DNA from: Oscillospiraceae bacterium
GTDB lineage: Bacteria > Bacillota > Clostridia > Oscillospirales > Oscillospiraceae
DNA length: 36,243 bases
Assembly: GCA_017457285.1 (NCBI GenBank)
Contig: JAFTHT010000004.1
Span: 1 to 36,243, forward strand
Reading direction: 5' to 3'
The number at the start of each line of letters is the position of its first letter. Within the stretch, counting starts at the first letter, position 1. A program made the position numbers and the translations under genes. The notes under the pieces were generated by a model. The model worked only from the letters and a program-made list of their open reading frames with translations. It ran no database searches and was not told the DNA's origin. Below, one piece after another: positions 22,117 to 31,724 of this stretch.

Positions 22117-24852
22117 ATGGGACTCATTAAGAAGCTGTTTGGAACCCGTTCCCAACGGGAGATTAAAAAAATTCAGCCCATCGTGGATAAAATTCTGGCC
22201 ATGGAGCCGGAATACGCCGCCCTTTCCGAGGAGGAGCTGAAGGGAAAAACCGCCGAATTTAAGGCTCGCTATGCCAATGGCGAAACTCTGGATGACCTGC
22301 TGCCCGAGGCCTTCGCCGCCATTCGGGAGGCGGCCTGGCGTGTGCTGGGCATGAAGCCCTACCCGGTGCAGCTGCTGGGCGGCATCGTGCTGCACCAGGG
22401 CCGGATTGCTGAAATGAAAACTGGCGAAGGCAAGACCCTGGTGGCCATCCTGCCCTGCTACCTGAACGCCCTCACCGGCGATGGCGTCCATGTGGTCACC
22501 GTCAACGACTACCTGGCCAAGCGCGACTCCGAGTGGATGGGCAAGGTCTACCGCTACATGGGCCTGACCGTGGGCCTGATTATCCCCGGCATGAAGAGCG
22601 CGGAGCGGAAAATTTCCTACGCCGCGGACATTACTTACTGCACCAACAATGAGCTGGGCTTCGACTACCTCCGGGACAATATGGCCATCTACAAATCCGA
22701 GCTGGTCCAGCGGGGCCACGCCTTCGCCATCGTGGACGAGGTGGACTCCATCCTCATCGACGAGGCCCGGACCCCTCTGATCATTTCCGGCAAGGGGGAG
22801 GATTCCTCCAAGCTCTATGAGATGGCGGACTACTTTGTGTCCACCCTGCGCCGTCAGGTTTTTGCCAAAACCGACGAAAAGGCCGTCCATGACGATTACG
22901 ACTGCGACTATTTCGTGGATGAAAAATCCCGCACTGTGTCCCTGACCGCCTCCGGCATTGCCAAGGCCGAGAAGTATTTCGGGGTGGACAACCTGGGTGA
23001 CGCAGAGAATACCACCCTGTCCCACCACCTGAACCAGGCCATGAAGGCCCGGGGCCTGATGAAGCGGGACATTGATTATGTGGTGAAGGACGGCCAGATC
23101 ATCATCGTTGACGAGTTCACCGGCCGTCTGATGTTCGGCCGCCGGTATAACGAGGGCCTCCACCAGGCCATTGAGGCCAAGGAAGGGGTTAAGGTGGAGG
23201 GCGAAAGCAAGACCCTTGCTACCATTACCTTCCAGAATTTCTTCCGCCTCTACGACAAACTCTCCGGCATGACCGGCACCGCCCTGACGGAGGAAGAGGA
23301 ATTTGGCACCATCTACCGGTTGGACGTGGTGGAGATCCCCACCAACAAGCCCATCGCCCGGGTTGACCACCACGATGTGGTGTATAAGACGGAGATGGGC
23401 AAATTGCGGGCCATCATTCAGCGGGTGATGGAGTGCCACGAAAAGGGCCAGCCGGTGCTGGTGGGCACCGTTTCCATCGAAAAGAGCGAGGTGCTGAGTA
23501 AGCTCCTGAAAAAGGCCGGGGTGCCCCACAATGTGCTGAACGCCAAGTTCCATGAGCAGGAGGCGAAAATTGTCGCCCAGGCCGGTAAGTTCGGGGCGGT
23601 GACCATCGCCACCAACATGGCGGGCCGTGGTACGGATATCGTGCTGGGCGGCAACGCCGAATACCTGGCCAAGGACGAGCTGCGGAAGCTGGAGTACACC
23701 GAAGAGCTGCTGGCGGAGGCGGATTCCTACGCCGAAACCGATAATCCGGAAATTCTGGCAGTACGGGAGAAGTACGCGGAGCTGCTGAGCAAATATAAGG
23801 AGCAGATTTCCGACGAGGCGGAGAAGGTCCGGGCTGCCGGCGGTCTGGTCATTATCGGCACCGAGCGCCATGAATCCCGCCGAATCGACAATCAGCTCCG
23901 TGGCCGCTCCGGCCGTCAGGGTGACCCCGGCGAGAGCCGGTTCTACCTGAGCCTCCAGGACGATTTGATGCGTCTGTTCTCCTCCGACCGGGTCATGGGC
24001 ATGATGGATGCCCTGGGACTGGACGAGGATACCCCCATCGATGCGAAAATCCTCAGCAATGCGGTGGAAAATGCCCAGAAAAATATCGAAAGCCGCAACT
24101 TCCGCACCAGAAAGAACGTGCTGGAATACGACGACGTAATGAATATCCAGCGTGAGGTGATTTACGCCCAGCGGAAAAAGGTGCTGGACGGCGAGAGCCT
24201 CCGGGAGAATATGCTTTCCATGCTCCAGCAGGTGGTGGAAAGCTCCGTGTCCACCGCCATGGCCCAGTCCGGCAAGCTGGACGAGGAGAGCTTTGGCCAA
24301 ATCCTGCGGCAGTTCGAGGGGGTCTATTTCCCCAAGGGTGCTTGCCAGATGCCCGAAAAGCCCGAGGCGCTGTCCGACCGGATCTATGAGCTGGCGGAGC
24401 AGACCTACGAGCGCCGGGAGGCGGAATTTGGCCCCGAAGTCATGCGGGAGCTGGAGCGGGTCATCATGCTCCGGGTGGTGGACGAATACTGGATGGAGAA
24501 CATCGACGCCATGGATGACCTGAAGCAGGGCATCGGTCTCCGGGCTTATGGCCAGCACGACCCGGTCATCGCCTACAAGGAAGAGGGCTACCAGATGTTC
24601 GAGGCCATGGTGGCCGCCATCCGGGAGGAAACCATCCGCCGCTTGTTTACGGTGCAGATTCGCCCCAAGCAGGAGGTCAAGCGGGAGCGGGTGGCCAAGG
24701 AAACCGGCACCGCCGCCCCCAACAAGGCGGAGGTCAAAAAGCAACCCGTCCGCAAGGCCAAAAAGGCTGGCCCCAACGACCCCTGCCCCTGCGGCAGCGG
24801 CCTGAAATATAAGAAATGCTGTATGCAGAAGGATAAGACCGCGGATATGTAA
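22117..24852 (+). CDS. secA: Preprotein translocase motor ATPase SecA
   Basis: SecA drives export of unfolded preproteins through SecYEG by ATP hydrolysis. The protein has 911 residues, starting at ATG 22117 after AAGGAG. Walker A is MKTGEGKT (100-107) and the DEVD box is at 207-210 with [11 protein letters not shown]. The second helicase half carries [10 protein letters not shown] and [11 protein letters not shown], and the C-terminal tail has the zinc-binding [14 protein letters not shown] motif that contacts SecB or ribosomes. All parts are present and the length is normal. A poor hairpin (CCC/GGG) followed by six T at 24865-24885 ends the gene just ahead of pgeF, so some readthrough into pgeF is likely. 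Confidence 0.98.
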   Translation: MGLIKKLFGTRSQREIKKIQPIVDKILAMEPEYAALSEEELKGKTAEFKARYANGETLDDLLPEAFAAIREAAWRVLGMKPYPVQLLGGIVLHQGRIAEMKTGEGKTLVAILPCYLNALTGDGVHVVTVNDYLAKRDSEWMGKVYRYMGLTVGLIIPGMKSAERKISYAADITYCTNNELGFDYLRDNMAIYKSELVQRGHAFAIVDEVDSILIDEARTPLIISGKGEDSSKLYEMADYFVSTLRRQVFAKTDEKAVHDDYDCDYFVDEKSRTVSLTASGIAKAEKYFGVDNLGDAENTTLSHHLNQAMKARGLMKRDIDYVVKDGQIIIVDEFTGRLMFGRRYNEGLHQAIEAKEGVKVEGESKTLATITFQNFFRLYDKLSGMTGTALTEEEEFGTIYRLDVVEIPTNKPIARVDHHDVVYKTEMGKLRAIIQRVMECHEKGQPVLVGTVSIEKSEVLSKLLKKAGVPHNVLNAKFHEQEAKIVAQAGKFGAVTIATNMAGRGTDIVLGGNAEYLAKDELRKLEYTEELLAEADSYAETDNPEILAVREKYAELLSKYKEQISDEAEKVRAAGGLVIIGTERHESRRIDNQLRGRSGRQGDPGESRFYLSLQDDLMRLFSSDRVMGMMDALGLDEDTPIDAKILSNAVENAQKNIESRNFRTRKNVLEYDDVMNIQREVIYAQRKKVLDGESLRENMLSMLQQVVESSVSTAMAQSGKLDEESFGQILRQFEGVYFPKGACQMPEKPEALSDRIYELAEQTYERREAEFGPEVMRELERVIMLRVVDEYWMENIDAMDDLKQGIGLRAYGQHDPVIAYKEEGYQMFEAMVAAIREETIRRLFTVQIRPKQEVKRERVAKETGTAAPNKAEVKKQPVRKAKKAGPNDPCPCGSGLKYKKCCMQKDKTADM

Positions 24853-24895
24853 AATCACCCAGCTGCACCCTACGGGGCGTTTTTTGGAGACGTTT

Positions 24896-25699
24896 ATGCC
24901 AATCAAAACCATGAAATCCGGCACATTGGAATATCTCATCAGCGATGGTATCGCCGTGCCTCATTGCTTTACCACCCGGTTTGGCGGGGTCAGCCGTGGG
25001 ATTTTGGAGAGCCTGAACATCGGCATCCATCGGGGTGATGTTTGGGAAAATGTGCTGAAAAACTATGATATTTTGGGGAAAGAGTTGAGCTTTGACCCGG
25101 AAAAAATCGTACTTTCCCACCAGACCCATACGGATATCGTTCGGCTGGTCGGGGAACGGGAGGCGGGCGCCGGACTCTATGGCCCGGAGCTGGAGGAATG
25201 CGATGCCCTGATTACGCGCACCCCCGGCATCGCCCTGGCCATCTTCACCGCCGACTGCACCCCCATCCTGCTCCATGACCCGGTGACCGGGGCCGTGGGC
25301 GCGGCTCACGCCGGGTGGCGTGGCACCGCTTCCGCCATCGCCGGGAAAACCGTGGCCGCCATGGCGGATGCCTTCGGCGCAAAGCCGGAGGATATCCGTG
25401 CCGCCATCGGCCCCAACATCGGCCCCTGCTGTTTCCAGACCGATGCCGATGTGCCCCAAGCCATGCTGGATACCTTTGGGGATGCGGTTAAAGACCATAT
25501 TCGCCGGGATGGGGATAAATATTATGTAAATCTAAAGGAAATTAACGCTCTGGTGCTGCGCCGCAGCGGTGTCCGCCATGTGGACATCTCCCGGGATTGC
25601 ACCGCCTGCCAGCCCCACCGCTTCTGGTCCCATCGGGTGACGAAGGGGGAGCGGGGCTCCCAGGGGGCCATCATCGTGTGCAAGGAGTGCTGCCGATGA
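24896..25699 (+). CDS. pgeF: Peptidoglycan editing factor / multicopper polyphenol oxidase-like (PgeF, YfiH family)
   Basis: This 267-residue cytoplasmic protein belongs to the YfiH/LACC1 family. In E. coli it edits wrong amino acids in peptidoglycan precursors, and relatives show purine nucleoside phosphorylase or deaminase activity. The metal site is visible as LSHQTHTD, FTADCTPILL and AAHAGWRGT (His, Cys, His). GGAG (24886-24889) sets ATG 24896 as the start; an in-frame TTG at 24884 overlaps that site. Its TGA overlaps the ATG of the next gene (25696-25699), so the two are translationally coupled. Near the C-terminus, Cys residues (DCTACQ, CKECC) are more frequent than I would expect. Confidence 0.92.
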   Translation: MPIKTMKSGTLEYLISDGIAVPHCFTTRFGGVSRGILESLNIGIHRGDVWENVLKNYDILGKELSFDPEKIVLSHQTHTDIVRLVGEREAGAGLYGPELEECDALITRTPGIALAIFTADCTPILLHDPVTGAVGAAHAGWRGTASAIAGKTVAAMADAFGAKPEDIRAAIGPNIGPCCFQTDADVPQAMLDTFGDAVKDHIRRDGDKYYVNLKEINALVLRRSGVRHVDISRDCTACQPHRFWSHRVTKGERGSQGAIIVCKECCR

Positions 25700-27222
25700 A
25701 GAAATTTTTCGCCATTTTTCTGTGCTGCTGCCTGCTTCTCGGGGGTTGCGGCACAAAGAAGAATCCCTATGTGCCCACGGGCAACGGTCTTGCGGTGGAT
25801 GAAAGTACCGAGCCCACCGGCTCCGCCATTACGGAGCAAACCATGAGCCTGGCCTACTACCCGGACCGGTCCCTGAATCCCTATACCTGCACGGATTTGA
25901 CCAATCGGGTCCTGTTTGGACTGCTATACCAGAGCCTGTTTGCGGTGGACGAGGATTATCAGCCCATGCCGGTGCTGTGCAGCGGCTATCAGGTTTCCCG
26001 GGATATGAAAACCTACACCTTTTCCCTGGCCCAGGCGTCCTTTTCCGATGGCGTGACCATCACCGCTTCCGATGTGGCAGCCAGTTTGCTGGCCGCCAAG
26101 GACAGCCCCTACTATAGCGGCCGCTTCGGTTACCTGGAGTCCGTTACTGCCCAGGGGGAGGACGTGGTGGTGCAATTGACCACCCCCTATGAAAATTTCC
26201 CGGTGCTGCTGGATGTGCCCATCGTGAAGGCATCCCAGGTGTCCGCCGACCGGCCCCTGGGCACCGGCCCCTATTTTTATGAAACCATCGCCGGGATGCT
26301 GCGGTTGCGCCGCCGAACGGACTGGTGGTGCGTGGCCAATCTGCCGGTGACCGCCCAGAAAATCTCTTTGGTGCAGGCGGAAAGTGCCGCCCAGCTGCGG
26401 GATCAGTTCGAATTTTCCGGTCTGGGCCTGGTCTGCACCGACCCGGGCAGCGAAAGCTATGTGGATTTCCACAGCGATTACGAGCTGTGGGACAGCGAAA
26501 ACGGCATTTTTCTGTACCTGGCCTGCAATTCCAGAAGCCAGGTGCTGCAAAACGACGGCATCCGGGCCGCGCTGACCTATGCCATCGACCGTACGTCACT
26601 GGTGGACAAATACTACCGGGGCTTTGCCTATGGCGCGGTGCTGGCGGCCTCGCCGGAGTCGCCTAACTACAGCGCGGTGCTGGCGGCCCAGTATGACTAT
26701 AACCCCTATAAGCTGACCACCGCGGTGGCAGAGGCGGCGCTGGAAAGCAATGCCCTGGTGCTGCTGGTGAATACCGATGATGGCCTGCGGCTCCGGGTCG
26801 CCCGCTCCATCGCCGAGAGCCTGAATGCCTGCGGCCTGAAGGTCACCATGTCGGAGCTGGACGGCGAAAAATACCGGGCCGCTCTGGAAGCCGGGGAATT
26901 TGACCTGTATTTGGGCCAAACCAAGCTCTCCGCCAACATGGATTTGTCCGCTTTCTTCGCCCCGGAGGGGGTGCTGAGCTACGGCGGCCTCAGCGACCCG
27001 GCCCTCTACGCCCTGTGCAAGGAGGCTCTGGCCAACCGGGGCAACTACTACACCCTGCAAAAAACCATTTTCGACGACGGACTGCTCTGTCCGATTCTGT
27101 TCCGGAGCAATGCGATTTTCGTTCAGCGGGGCACCTTTGCGGATTTATTCCCCGCCCGTGACAATGTATTTTATTACGACCTCGGTAAAAATTCGGAGGA
27201 TATCCGGTCCGAGGAAGGCTGA
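25696..27222 (+). CDS. Oligopeptide-type ABC substrate-binding lipoprotein (SBP family 5)
   Basis: The 508-residue protein starts at ATG 25696, overlapping the pgeF stop, with its AAGGAG inside pgeF 8 bases upstream. The signal peptide ends in lipobox LLGGC. Family 5 features are the early SLNPYTCTDLTNRVLFGLLYQSLF, the FSDGVTITASDVAASL block, PLGTGPYFYE, and AALTYAIDRTSLVDKYYRG. Family members bind peptides, nickel or other ligands for Opp/Dpp importers. No permease or ATPase gene is adjacent, so it may feed a distant importer or act as a sensor. Pairing with a peptidoglycan-editing gene makes muropeptides a reasonable but unproven ligand guess. Confidence 0.85.
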   Translation: MKKFFAIFLCCCLLLGGCGTKKNPYVPTGNGLAVDESTEPTGSAITEQTMSLAYYPDRSLNPYTCTDLTNRVLFGLLYQSLFAVDEDYQPMPVLCSGYQVSRDMKTYTFSLAQASFSDGVTITASDVAASLLAAKDSPYYSGRFGYLESVTAQGEDVVVQLTTPYENFPVLLDVPIVKASQVSADRPLGTGPYFYETIAGMLRLRRRTDWWCVANLPVTAQKISLVQAESAAQLRDQFEFSGLGLVCTDPGSESYVDFHSDYELWDSENGIFLYLACNSRSQVLQNDGIRAALTYAIDRTSLVDKYYRGFAYGAVLAASPESPNYSAVLAAQYDYNPYKLTTAVAEAALESNALVLLVNTDDGLRLRVARSIAESLNACGLKVTMSELDGEKYRAALEAGEFDLYLGQTKLSANMDLSAFFAPEGVLSYGGLSDPALYALCKEALANRGNYYTLQKTIFDDGLLCPILFRSNAIFVQRGTFADLFPARDNVFYYDLGKNSEDIRSEEG

Positions 27223-27236
27223 AAGGATAGAAAAAT

Positions 27237-28484
27237 ATGAAAAGAATTATCTGCCTTCTCTTGATGCTGAGTCTGCTTTTGTGCGCCTGTGGCGGACAAA
27301 AGACCGAACCCGCTCCCGATACGGAGCCTACCACGGCCCCGGCCCAGACGGTCACCACCGGTTCGGAGCCCACAGAGCCCTCCGAAACCCTGCCCACGCA
27401 GAGCGTCCCCTCGGAGCCCCAGGTAACGGAGCCTTCGTCCAGCGAGCCTGAAACCAGCGAACCGGAAACCTCCGAGCCCCCCTTCTCCTTCCCGGAGGTG
27501 GAGGATACGGAGCCCATCATCCCCCCTGAAACGGAGCCCACGGGGCCTGCTCCGGTGATTCCCACGGACTATATCAACCCCCTCACCGGCGAGTATTTGG
27601 AAGCGCCCTACCAGAACCGCCCCTTTGCGGTGGTCATGGACAACGACAACGACCAGGCCATGCCCCACTGGGGTATGAGCGCTGCGGACATTCTCTGGGA
27701 GATGCCCCACGAGGGCAATACCACCCGGTTCCTGGGGATGTTCACGGATGTCAGCGATGTGGCCCGGTTGGGCCCCACCCGCTCCGCCCGGCCTTACCTG
27801 CTGAATCTGGCCATGGGTTACGACGCGATTTTTGTCCATGCGGGCCACAGCGAGCAGGCCAAAATTGATTTGGCACAAACCGGCTGGGACCATATCGACG
27901 GCGTTAAGGGCGAATACAGCTATTTCCGCCGGGACAAGAGCCGCGTGGAGGCGGGCATTGATAGCTGGCACACCATGTACATCACAGGCAGCAAGCTGCT
28001 GCAGGCTGTGAAGGACCGGGACCTGACCACCAGCCGGGGCCAAACCGTGGACTACGGCATGACCTTCGCCGCCGATGGTACCCCCGTCGGTGAGAGTGCC
28101 GAATCCATCAACATCCGATTCAAAAAGGGTGGCAAGAAGACCGACCTGTGGTACGATGCGGATTTGGGCGTTTACATGGCCAAGCAGTGGGGCCAGACCC
28201 TGTCCGACAGCAACAATGGCCAGACCCTGACCTTTGAAAATGTGCTGATTCTGGAGGCGGATGTGGGCACCATCAGCGACTATGGCTCTCTGTCCGTGGA
28301 TTTGGTGGGCAGCGGCGATGGTTATTTCGCCTGCGGCGGCGCCTATGTGGCGATTCGCTGGAGCCGTGCCTCTACCAATGTCCCCTTCACCTTCACGCTG
28401 ACCGATGGCACCCCGTTGACCTTCGGCGTGGGCAACACCTATGCTGCCGTGGTCATGACCGGCTCGCCCGTTAGCTTCAGCTGA
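27237..28484 (+). CDS. DUF3048 (YerB-like) lipoprotein
   Basis: This is a 415-residue lipoprotein with lipobox LCAC (Cys18). It then has a spacer of about 90 residues dominated by EP, TEP and SEP steps (SEPETSEPETSEPP), followed by the DUF3048 domain from about residue 113. The domain shows NPLTGEYLEAPYQNRPFAVVMDND at its start, then GPTRSARPYLLNLA, HAGHSEQA and SWHTMYI. Family members such as Bacillus YerB are surface lipoproteins of unknown function. ATG 27237 follows AAAGGAT, 14 bases after the previous stop, so it is in one unit with pgeF and the SBP gene. A hairpin follows the stop. Confidence 0.85.
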   Translation: MKRIICLLLMLSLLLCACGGQKTEPAPDTEPTTAPAQTVTTGSEPTEPSETLPTQSVPSEPQVTEPSSSEPETSEPETSEPPFSFPEVEDTEPIIPPETEPTGPAPVIPTDYINPLTGEYLEAPYQNRPFAVVMDNDNDQAMPHWGMSAADILWEMPHEGNTTRFLGMFTDVSDVARLGPTRSARPYLLNLAMGYDAIFVHAGHSEQAKIDLAQTGWDHIDGVKGEYSYFRRDKSRVEAGIDSWHTMYITGSKLLQAVKDRDLTTSRGQTVDYGMTFAADGTPVGESAESINIRFKKGGKKTDLWYDADLGVYMAKQWGQTLSDSNNGQTLTFENVLILEADVGTISDYGSLSVDLVGSGDGYFACGGAYVAIRWSRASTNVPFTFTLTDGTPLTFGVGNTYAAVVMTGSPVSFS

Positions 28485-28489
28485 TTTTA

Positions 28490-28515
28490 AGAGCCACCGC
28501 TCTGGCGGTGGCTCT
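28490..28515 (+). terminator. Terminator-like hairpin after the DUF3048 gene
   Basis: A perfect 11-bp stem, AGAGCCACCGC with GCGGTGGCTCT, and a TCTG loop, but no T-run. It may only attenuate, letting transcription continue into the next small gene. Confidence 0.6.
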
Positions 28516-28541
28516 GCCATCATTCACAGGAGGCGGTGACG

Positions 28542-29123
28542 ATGAAAAGATTGTTGGCGCTGCTGGGGGTCCTTCTTCTGATTCTGGGAGCCTGCGCCCC
28601 GGAGCCGGAAAAAGACCCGCTGGTAGGTACCTGGCAGGCCCGGATTCCGGTGGATGGGGCGGCGCTGGGGGTGTCGGACTTCGATGGCCGACTGGAAGTG
28701 AACCTGACGTTGACCTTCGGGGCCGACGGGAAATGCACCTTCGACTTGGACGAGGAGCGCCTCCGGGGGGACCTGCCCGGGTTCGAGGGGGCTTTGACCG
28801 ACTATATGCTCCAGCGGCTTTACCGGCAAGCCGGGAACCAGCAGGCTGCCGATGCCGCCATGGAGCAGAGCGTGGGCATGACCTGTGCCGAATATGTGGC
28901 CCAACTGGTGGCGGATATGGATTTGGAGGGGATGCTGCTGGGCTCCCTGGCGAAAACCAACGCCACGGAGGATTACCGAATCGAGTCCGACCGGCTGGTT
29001 ATCGCCGAAAAGGCGGTGGCCTACACCCTTCAGGGGGATAGCCTGAAGCTGTCCGGCGACGTGCTGGGCCAGGGGCTGGCGCTGCTGGGCCTGACGGAGC
29101 TGGAGCTGACCCGTATTGGGTGA
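28542..29123 (+). CDS. Small lipoprotein, possibly lipocalin-like
   Basis: This 193-residue protein starts at ATG 28542; AGGAGG (28528-28533) is 8 bases from it and too close to the in-frame GTG at 28536. The signal peptide ends in lipobox LGAC. After a short linker the mature part begins LVGTWQARIP, the GxW step of lipocalin-like beta barrels, followed by strands (LTLTFGADGKCTFDL) and a C-terminal DRLVIAEK-YTLQGDSLKL hairpin pattern. I do not recognise a precise family. The initiation region nearly matches that of the transglutaminase-like gene at 566. Confidence 0.65.
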   Translation: MKRLLALLGVLLLILGACAPEPEKDPLVGTWQARIPVDGAALGVSDFDGRLEVNLTLTFGADGKCTFDLDEERLRGDLPGFEGALTDYMLQRLYRQAGNQQAADAAMEQSVGMTCAEYVAQLVADMDLEGMLLGSLAKTNATEDYRIESDRLVIAEKAVAYTLQGDSLKLSGDVLGQGLALLGLTELELTRIG

Positions 29124-29129
29124 TTTGTT

Positions 29130-29175
29130 ACTAAAAAAGTGCGTTGCAACGTGATTTGCAACGCACTTTTTTAGT
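29130..29175. terminator. Bidirectional terminator between convergent genes
   Basis: A perfect 20-bp stem (ACTAAAAAAGTGCGTTGCAA and its complement) with a CGTGAT loop. It has A-runs on the left and T-runs on the right, so it terminates on both strands. The stop codon of the beta-glucosidase gene lies inside the right arm. Confidence 0.95.
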
Positions 29176-31558
29176 AATCCCGGGGGCCGTAGTCCAGCTC
29201 TTTGCGGTAGTGGCGGTCAATTTTTCTGGCCCGGAACCAGCCACGGATCAGGCGGCCCAGGCCGGTCCAGAAGTGGCCGTCGGCCCAGTAGCGGATGTCC
29301 TCCGCCATGGCCCGGCTGATGCGGCCCTTGGTCATCTGGGCCAGGGCCCGGAAGGGCATATTCAGAATGAACAGGTCATTCAGGTTGGGCTTTTTGGATG
29401 TTTCCACCCGCCGGATCAGTCGGCGGTACAGCCACCGGGCGGCGCCGGTTTTGGCATCCTTCAGCCGCCACAGGGGGTCGTTGAAGGACAGTTCTCCCCG
29501 TTGGCGCTCCGGAATGGGCCTGTCCAGCAGGGCGGCGAACTCGTAGTCCGGCACATTGGTGACGGTGCCACTTTCGTAGCTTGGGAGGCCCTTGTAGGGG
29601 CTGGGGGCATCGGTGCCGATGAGCCGCAGCGTGGTGCTGAGTCTGGAATCGCCAACATTTTCGCCAACAAAAATGGCATAATGGGCGGTTTCCATCTCCC
29701 ATTTCTGAGTTTTGATGTTGAAATAGCGGAAAGCCTTGTCGTCCAGCTCAATGGTGATCCGGCGGCTTTCGCCAGCCTTCAGAAAGATCTTTTGGAAGCC
29801 CTTCAGTTCCTTTTTCGGCACGAAAACCTTGCCGGTGCGCTTTTGGATGTAGACCTGGGCCACGGTGGCACCGTCCCGCTCACCGCTGTTGGTGATGGTC
29901 ACCCGGACGCTCCGGCTGTCGGCCTCCAGGTCGGAATATGTAAAATTCGTGTAGCTCAGGCCGTGGCCGAAGGGGTAGCGCACCGGCTTGTCCACAGTTT
30001 CGTAGTACCGGTAGCCCACGAACAGGCCCTCCCGATATTCGGCGGTTTTCTCCCGGCCCGGGTAGTACCGGTGGCAGGGGGTGTCCTCCAGATTTTCGGG
30101 CCAGGTTTCGGCCAGATGGCCGCTGGGGTTGATGCGGCCCAGCAATGCATCGGCCATGGCAGCAGCCCCGGCCTGACCGCCCAGGTAGCCGTGGATCACG
30201 GCCCGGCAGCCCCGGGGCACCCGGAAGGGGGCACCGCCGCAGAGCACCAGCACCACATTTTTGTTGGCCCGGCACAGGGCATCGATGAGCGTCTGTTGGG
30301 TTTCCGGCAACTCCAGATGGTCCCGGTCCCGGCCCTCGGTTTCCGCCAGCTCGTCAAGACCCACGCAAAGCACCACGGTTTCCGCATTATTTGCGGCGGC
30401 AACCGCCTCCCGCAGGAGTTTTTCGGCCTTTTTGCCATCCCGGCGGAAGCCCCGGGCGTAGGTGATGTCCAGCTCCGTCAGGCAGCTGAACAAATCCTCC
30501 ACCTGGGTGGGGTTGACCTGGGAGGAACCGGCCCCCTGATACCGGGGCGTTTTGGCGAAATCGCCGATGAGGGCCACCTTCGTCCCCTTGGCCAGGGGCA
30601 GGATTCCATCGTTTTCCAGCAGGACGATGGATTCGGCGGCGCATTTTTTTGCCAGAGCGTGATGGGCATTTTCATCAAAATCGGGCGTTTCTTTTTGTGC
30701 ATTTAGAACAACGCTCAGCAGCTCCCGGAGCCGGTCGTCCAGCGCGGATTCCGCCAACGTCCCGTCCCGCACCGCATCGCAGAGAATTTGGGCACAGTCA
30801 AAGCCTGGGTTCGGCATATTCAGCGCCGCACCGGCGGCCACGGCGGCTACGGGGTCGCTGCAAGCGCCCCAATCCGACACCACAAAGCCCTCGAAGCCCC
30901 ACTCTTCCCGAAGAATTTCTTTCAGCAGATGGGGATTTTCGGTGGCATAGGTGCCGTTCACCGGGTTGTAGGCGGACATGATGGCCCTGGGCCGGGCTTC
31001 CTTCACGGCGATTTCGAAGCCGGTCAGGTAAATTTCCCGGAGGGTCCGTTCATCCACCACGGAATCGACGCTCATGCGGCAATGCTCCTGGGAGTTGGCG
31101 GCGAAATGCTTGGGGCAGGCCGCCACCCCTTGACTTTGGATGCCCCGGATGTATCCGGCGGCCATTTTGCCGGAAAGGTAGGGGTCCTCGGAAAAATATT
31201 CAAAATTCCGGCCGCACAGGGGGCTGCGTTTGATGTTCAGCCCCGGCCCCAGAACCACATTGACCCCTTGGGCGGCGGCTTCCTCGCCGATGGCCCGGCC
31301 CAGTTCCTCCCCCAGCGCCGGGTCCCAGGCGTTTGCCATGGTGGCGGCGGTGGGGAAGCAGGTGGCAGGGATGGATTCATTCAGCCCCAGATGGTCGGCG
31401 GAGCCGGCCTGCTTCCGCAGCCCATGGGGGCCGTCGGCCAGAAAAATGCTGGGCAGCAGGATCCGGGGGATATCCCAGGTGGTCCAGGAGGACTGACCCT
31501 GGAGCAGCACGGCCTTTTCCTCCAGGGTGAGTTTTTGGATGATTTCTTCCATGGTCAT
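29171..31558 (-). CDS. Beta-glucosidase-type glycoside hydrolase, family GH3
   Basis: The protein has 795 residues and starts at ATG 31558, with AAGGAG 8 bases upstream. It has no signal peptide, so it acts in the cytoplasm on imported beta-linked oligosaccharides. The N-terminal barrel has DGPHGLR (42-48), the substrate Lys150-His151 (CPKHFAANSQEH) and nucleophile Asp229 (VVSDWG). The alpha/beta sandwich follows, with CVGLDELAETEGRDRDHLELP, and then a fibronectin III-like domain (GERDGATVAQVYI to about residue 650). About 145 further residues, basic and Trp-rich, form an extra C-terminal module outside the three-domain core. A family A hairpin repeat sits 16 bases upstream of the ATG. The exact sugar is not resolved. 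Confidence 0.93.
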   Translation of the reverse strand: MTMEEIIQKLTLEEKAVLLQGQSSWTTWDIPRILLPSIFLADGPHGLRKQAGSADHLGLNESIPATCFPTAATMANAWDPALGEELGRAIGEEAAAQGVNVVLGPGLNIKRSPLCGRNFEYFSEDPYLSGKMAAGYIRGIQSQGVAACPKHFAANSQEHCRMSVDSVVDERTLREIYLTGFEIAVKEARPRAIMSAYNPVNGTYATENPHLLKEILREEWGFEGFVVSDWGACSDPVAAVAAGAALNMPNPGFDCAQILCDAVRDGTLAESALDDRLRELLSVVLNAQKETPDFDENAHHALAKKCAAESIVLLENDGILPLAKGTKVALIGDFAKTPRYQGAGSSQVNPTQVEDLFSCLTELDITYARGFRRDGKKAEKLLREAVAAANNAETVVLCVGLDELAETEGRDRDHLELPETQQTLIDALCRANKNVVLVLCGGAPFRVPRGCRAVIHGYLGGQAGAAAMADALLGRINPSGHLAETWPENLEDTPCHRYYPGREKTAEYREGLFVGYRYYETVDKPVRYPFGHGLSYTNFTYSDLEADSRSVRVTITNSGERDGATVAQVYIQKRTGKVFVPKKELKGFQKIFLKAGESRRITIELDDKAFRYFNIKTQKWEMETAHYAIFVGENVGDSRLSTTLRLIGTDAPSPYKGLPSYESGTVTNVPDYEFAALLDRPIPERQRGELSFNDPLWRLKDAKTGAARWLYRRLIRRVETSKKPNLNDLFILNMPFRALAQMTKGRISRAMAEDIRYWADGHFWTGLGRLIRGWFRARKIDRHYRKELDYGPRDY

Positions 31559-31574
31559 AGGATGGTCTCCTTTG

Positions 31575-31697
31575 TGTCATTGTGAGGAGCCAAAGGCGAT
31601 ATGGCAATCCCTCAAGGATTTAGACGGTACATCGAAATACCGCAGAAAAAACCTTTGGGGATTGCCACGCCAGTGTGCGCACTGGCTCGCAATGACA
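31575..31697. repeat. Family A hairpin repeat ahead of the beta-glucosidase gene
   Basis: It starts TGTCATTGTGAGGAGCC and ends GGCTCGCAATGACA, with a diverged core of about 50 bp. It lies between dapB (stop at 31725) and the glucosidase start codon (31558). The glucosidase AAGGAG is just outside its arm. Confidence 0.82.
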
Positions 31698-31724
31698 TTC
31701 GTTTTTTAGAGGTCCCCGTAGGTT

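Noticed and set aside
24865..24885. Intrinsic terminator directly after secA
   Set aside because: The stem is only about three to five imperfect pairs (CCC/GGG); six T residues follow, but I would not call termination on this alone.
21967..24939. A 990-codon minus-strand frame opposite secA
   Set aside because: SecA on the plus strand is full length with all motifs; the opposite frame has no recognisable domain and spans the secA promoter.
29144..30706. A plus-strand frame opposite the GH3 gene
   Set aside because: It has no ribosome site and overlaps the terminator; the minus strand carries the catalytic motifs.
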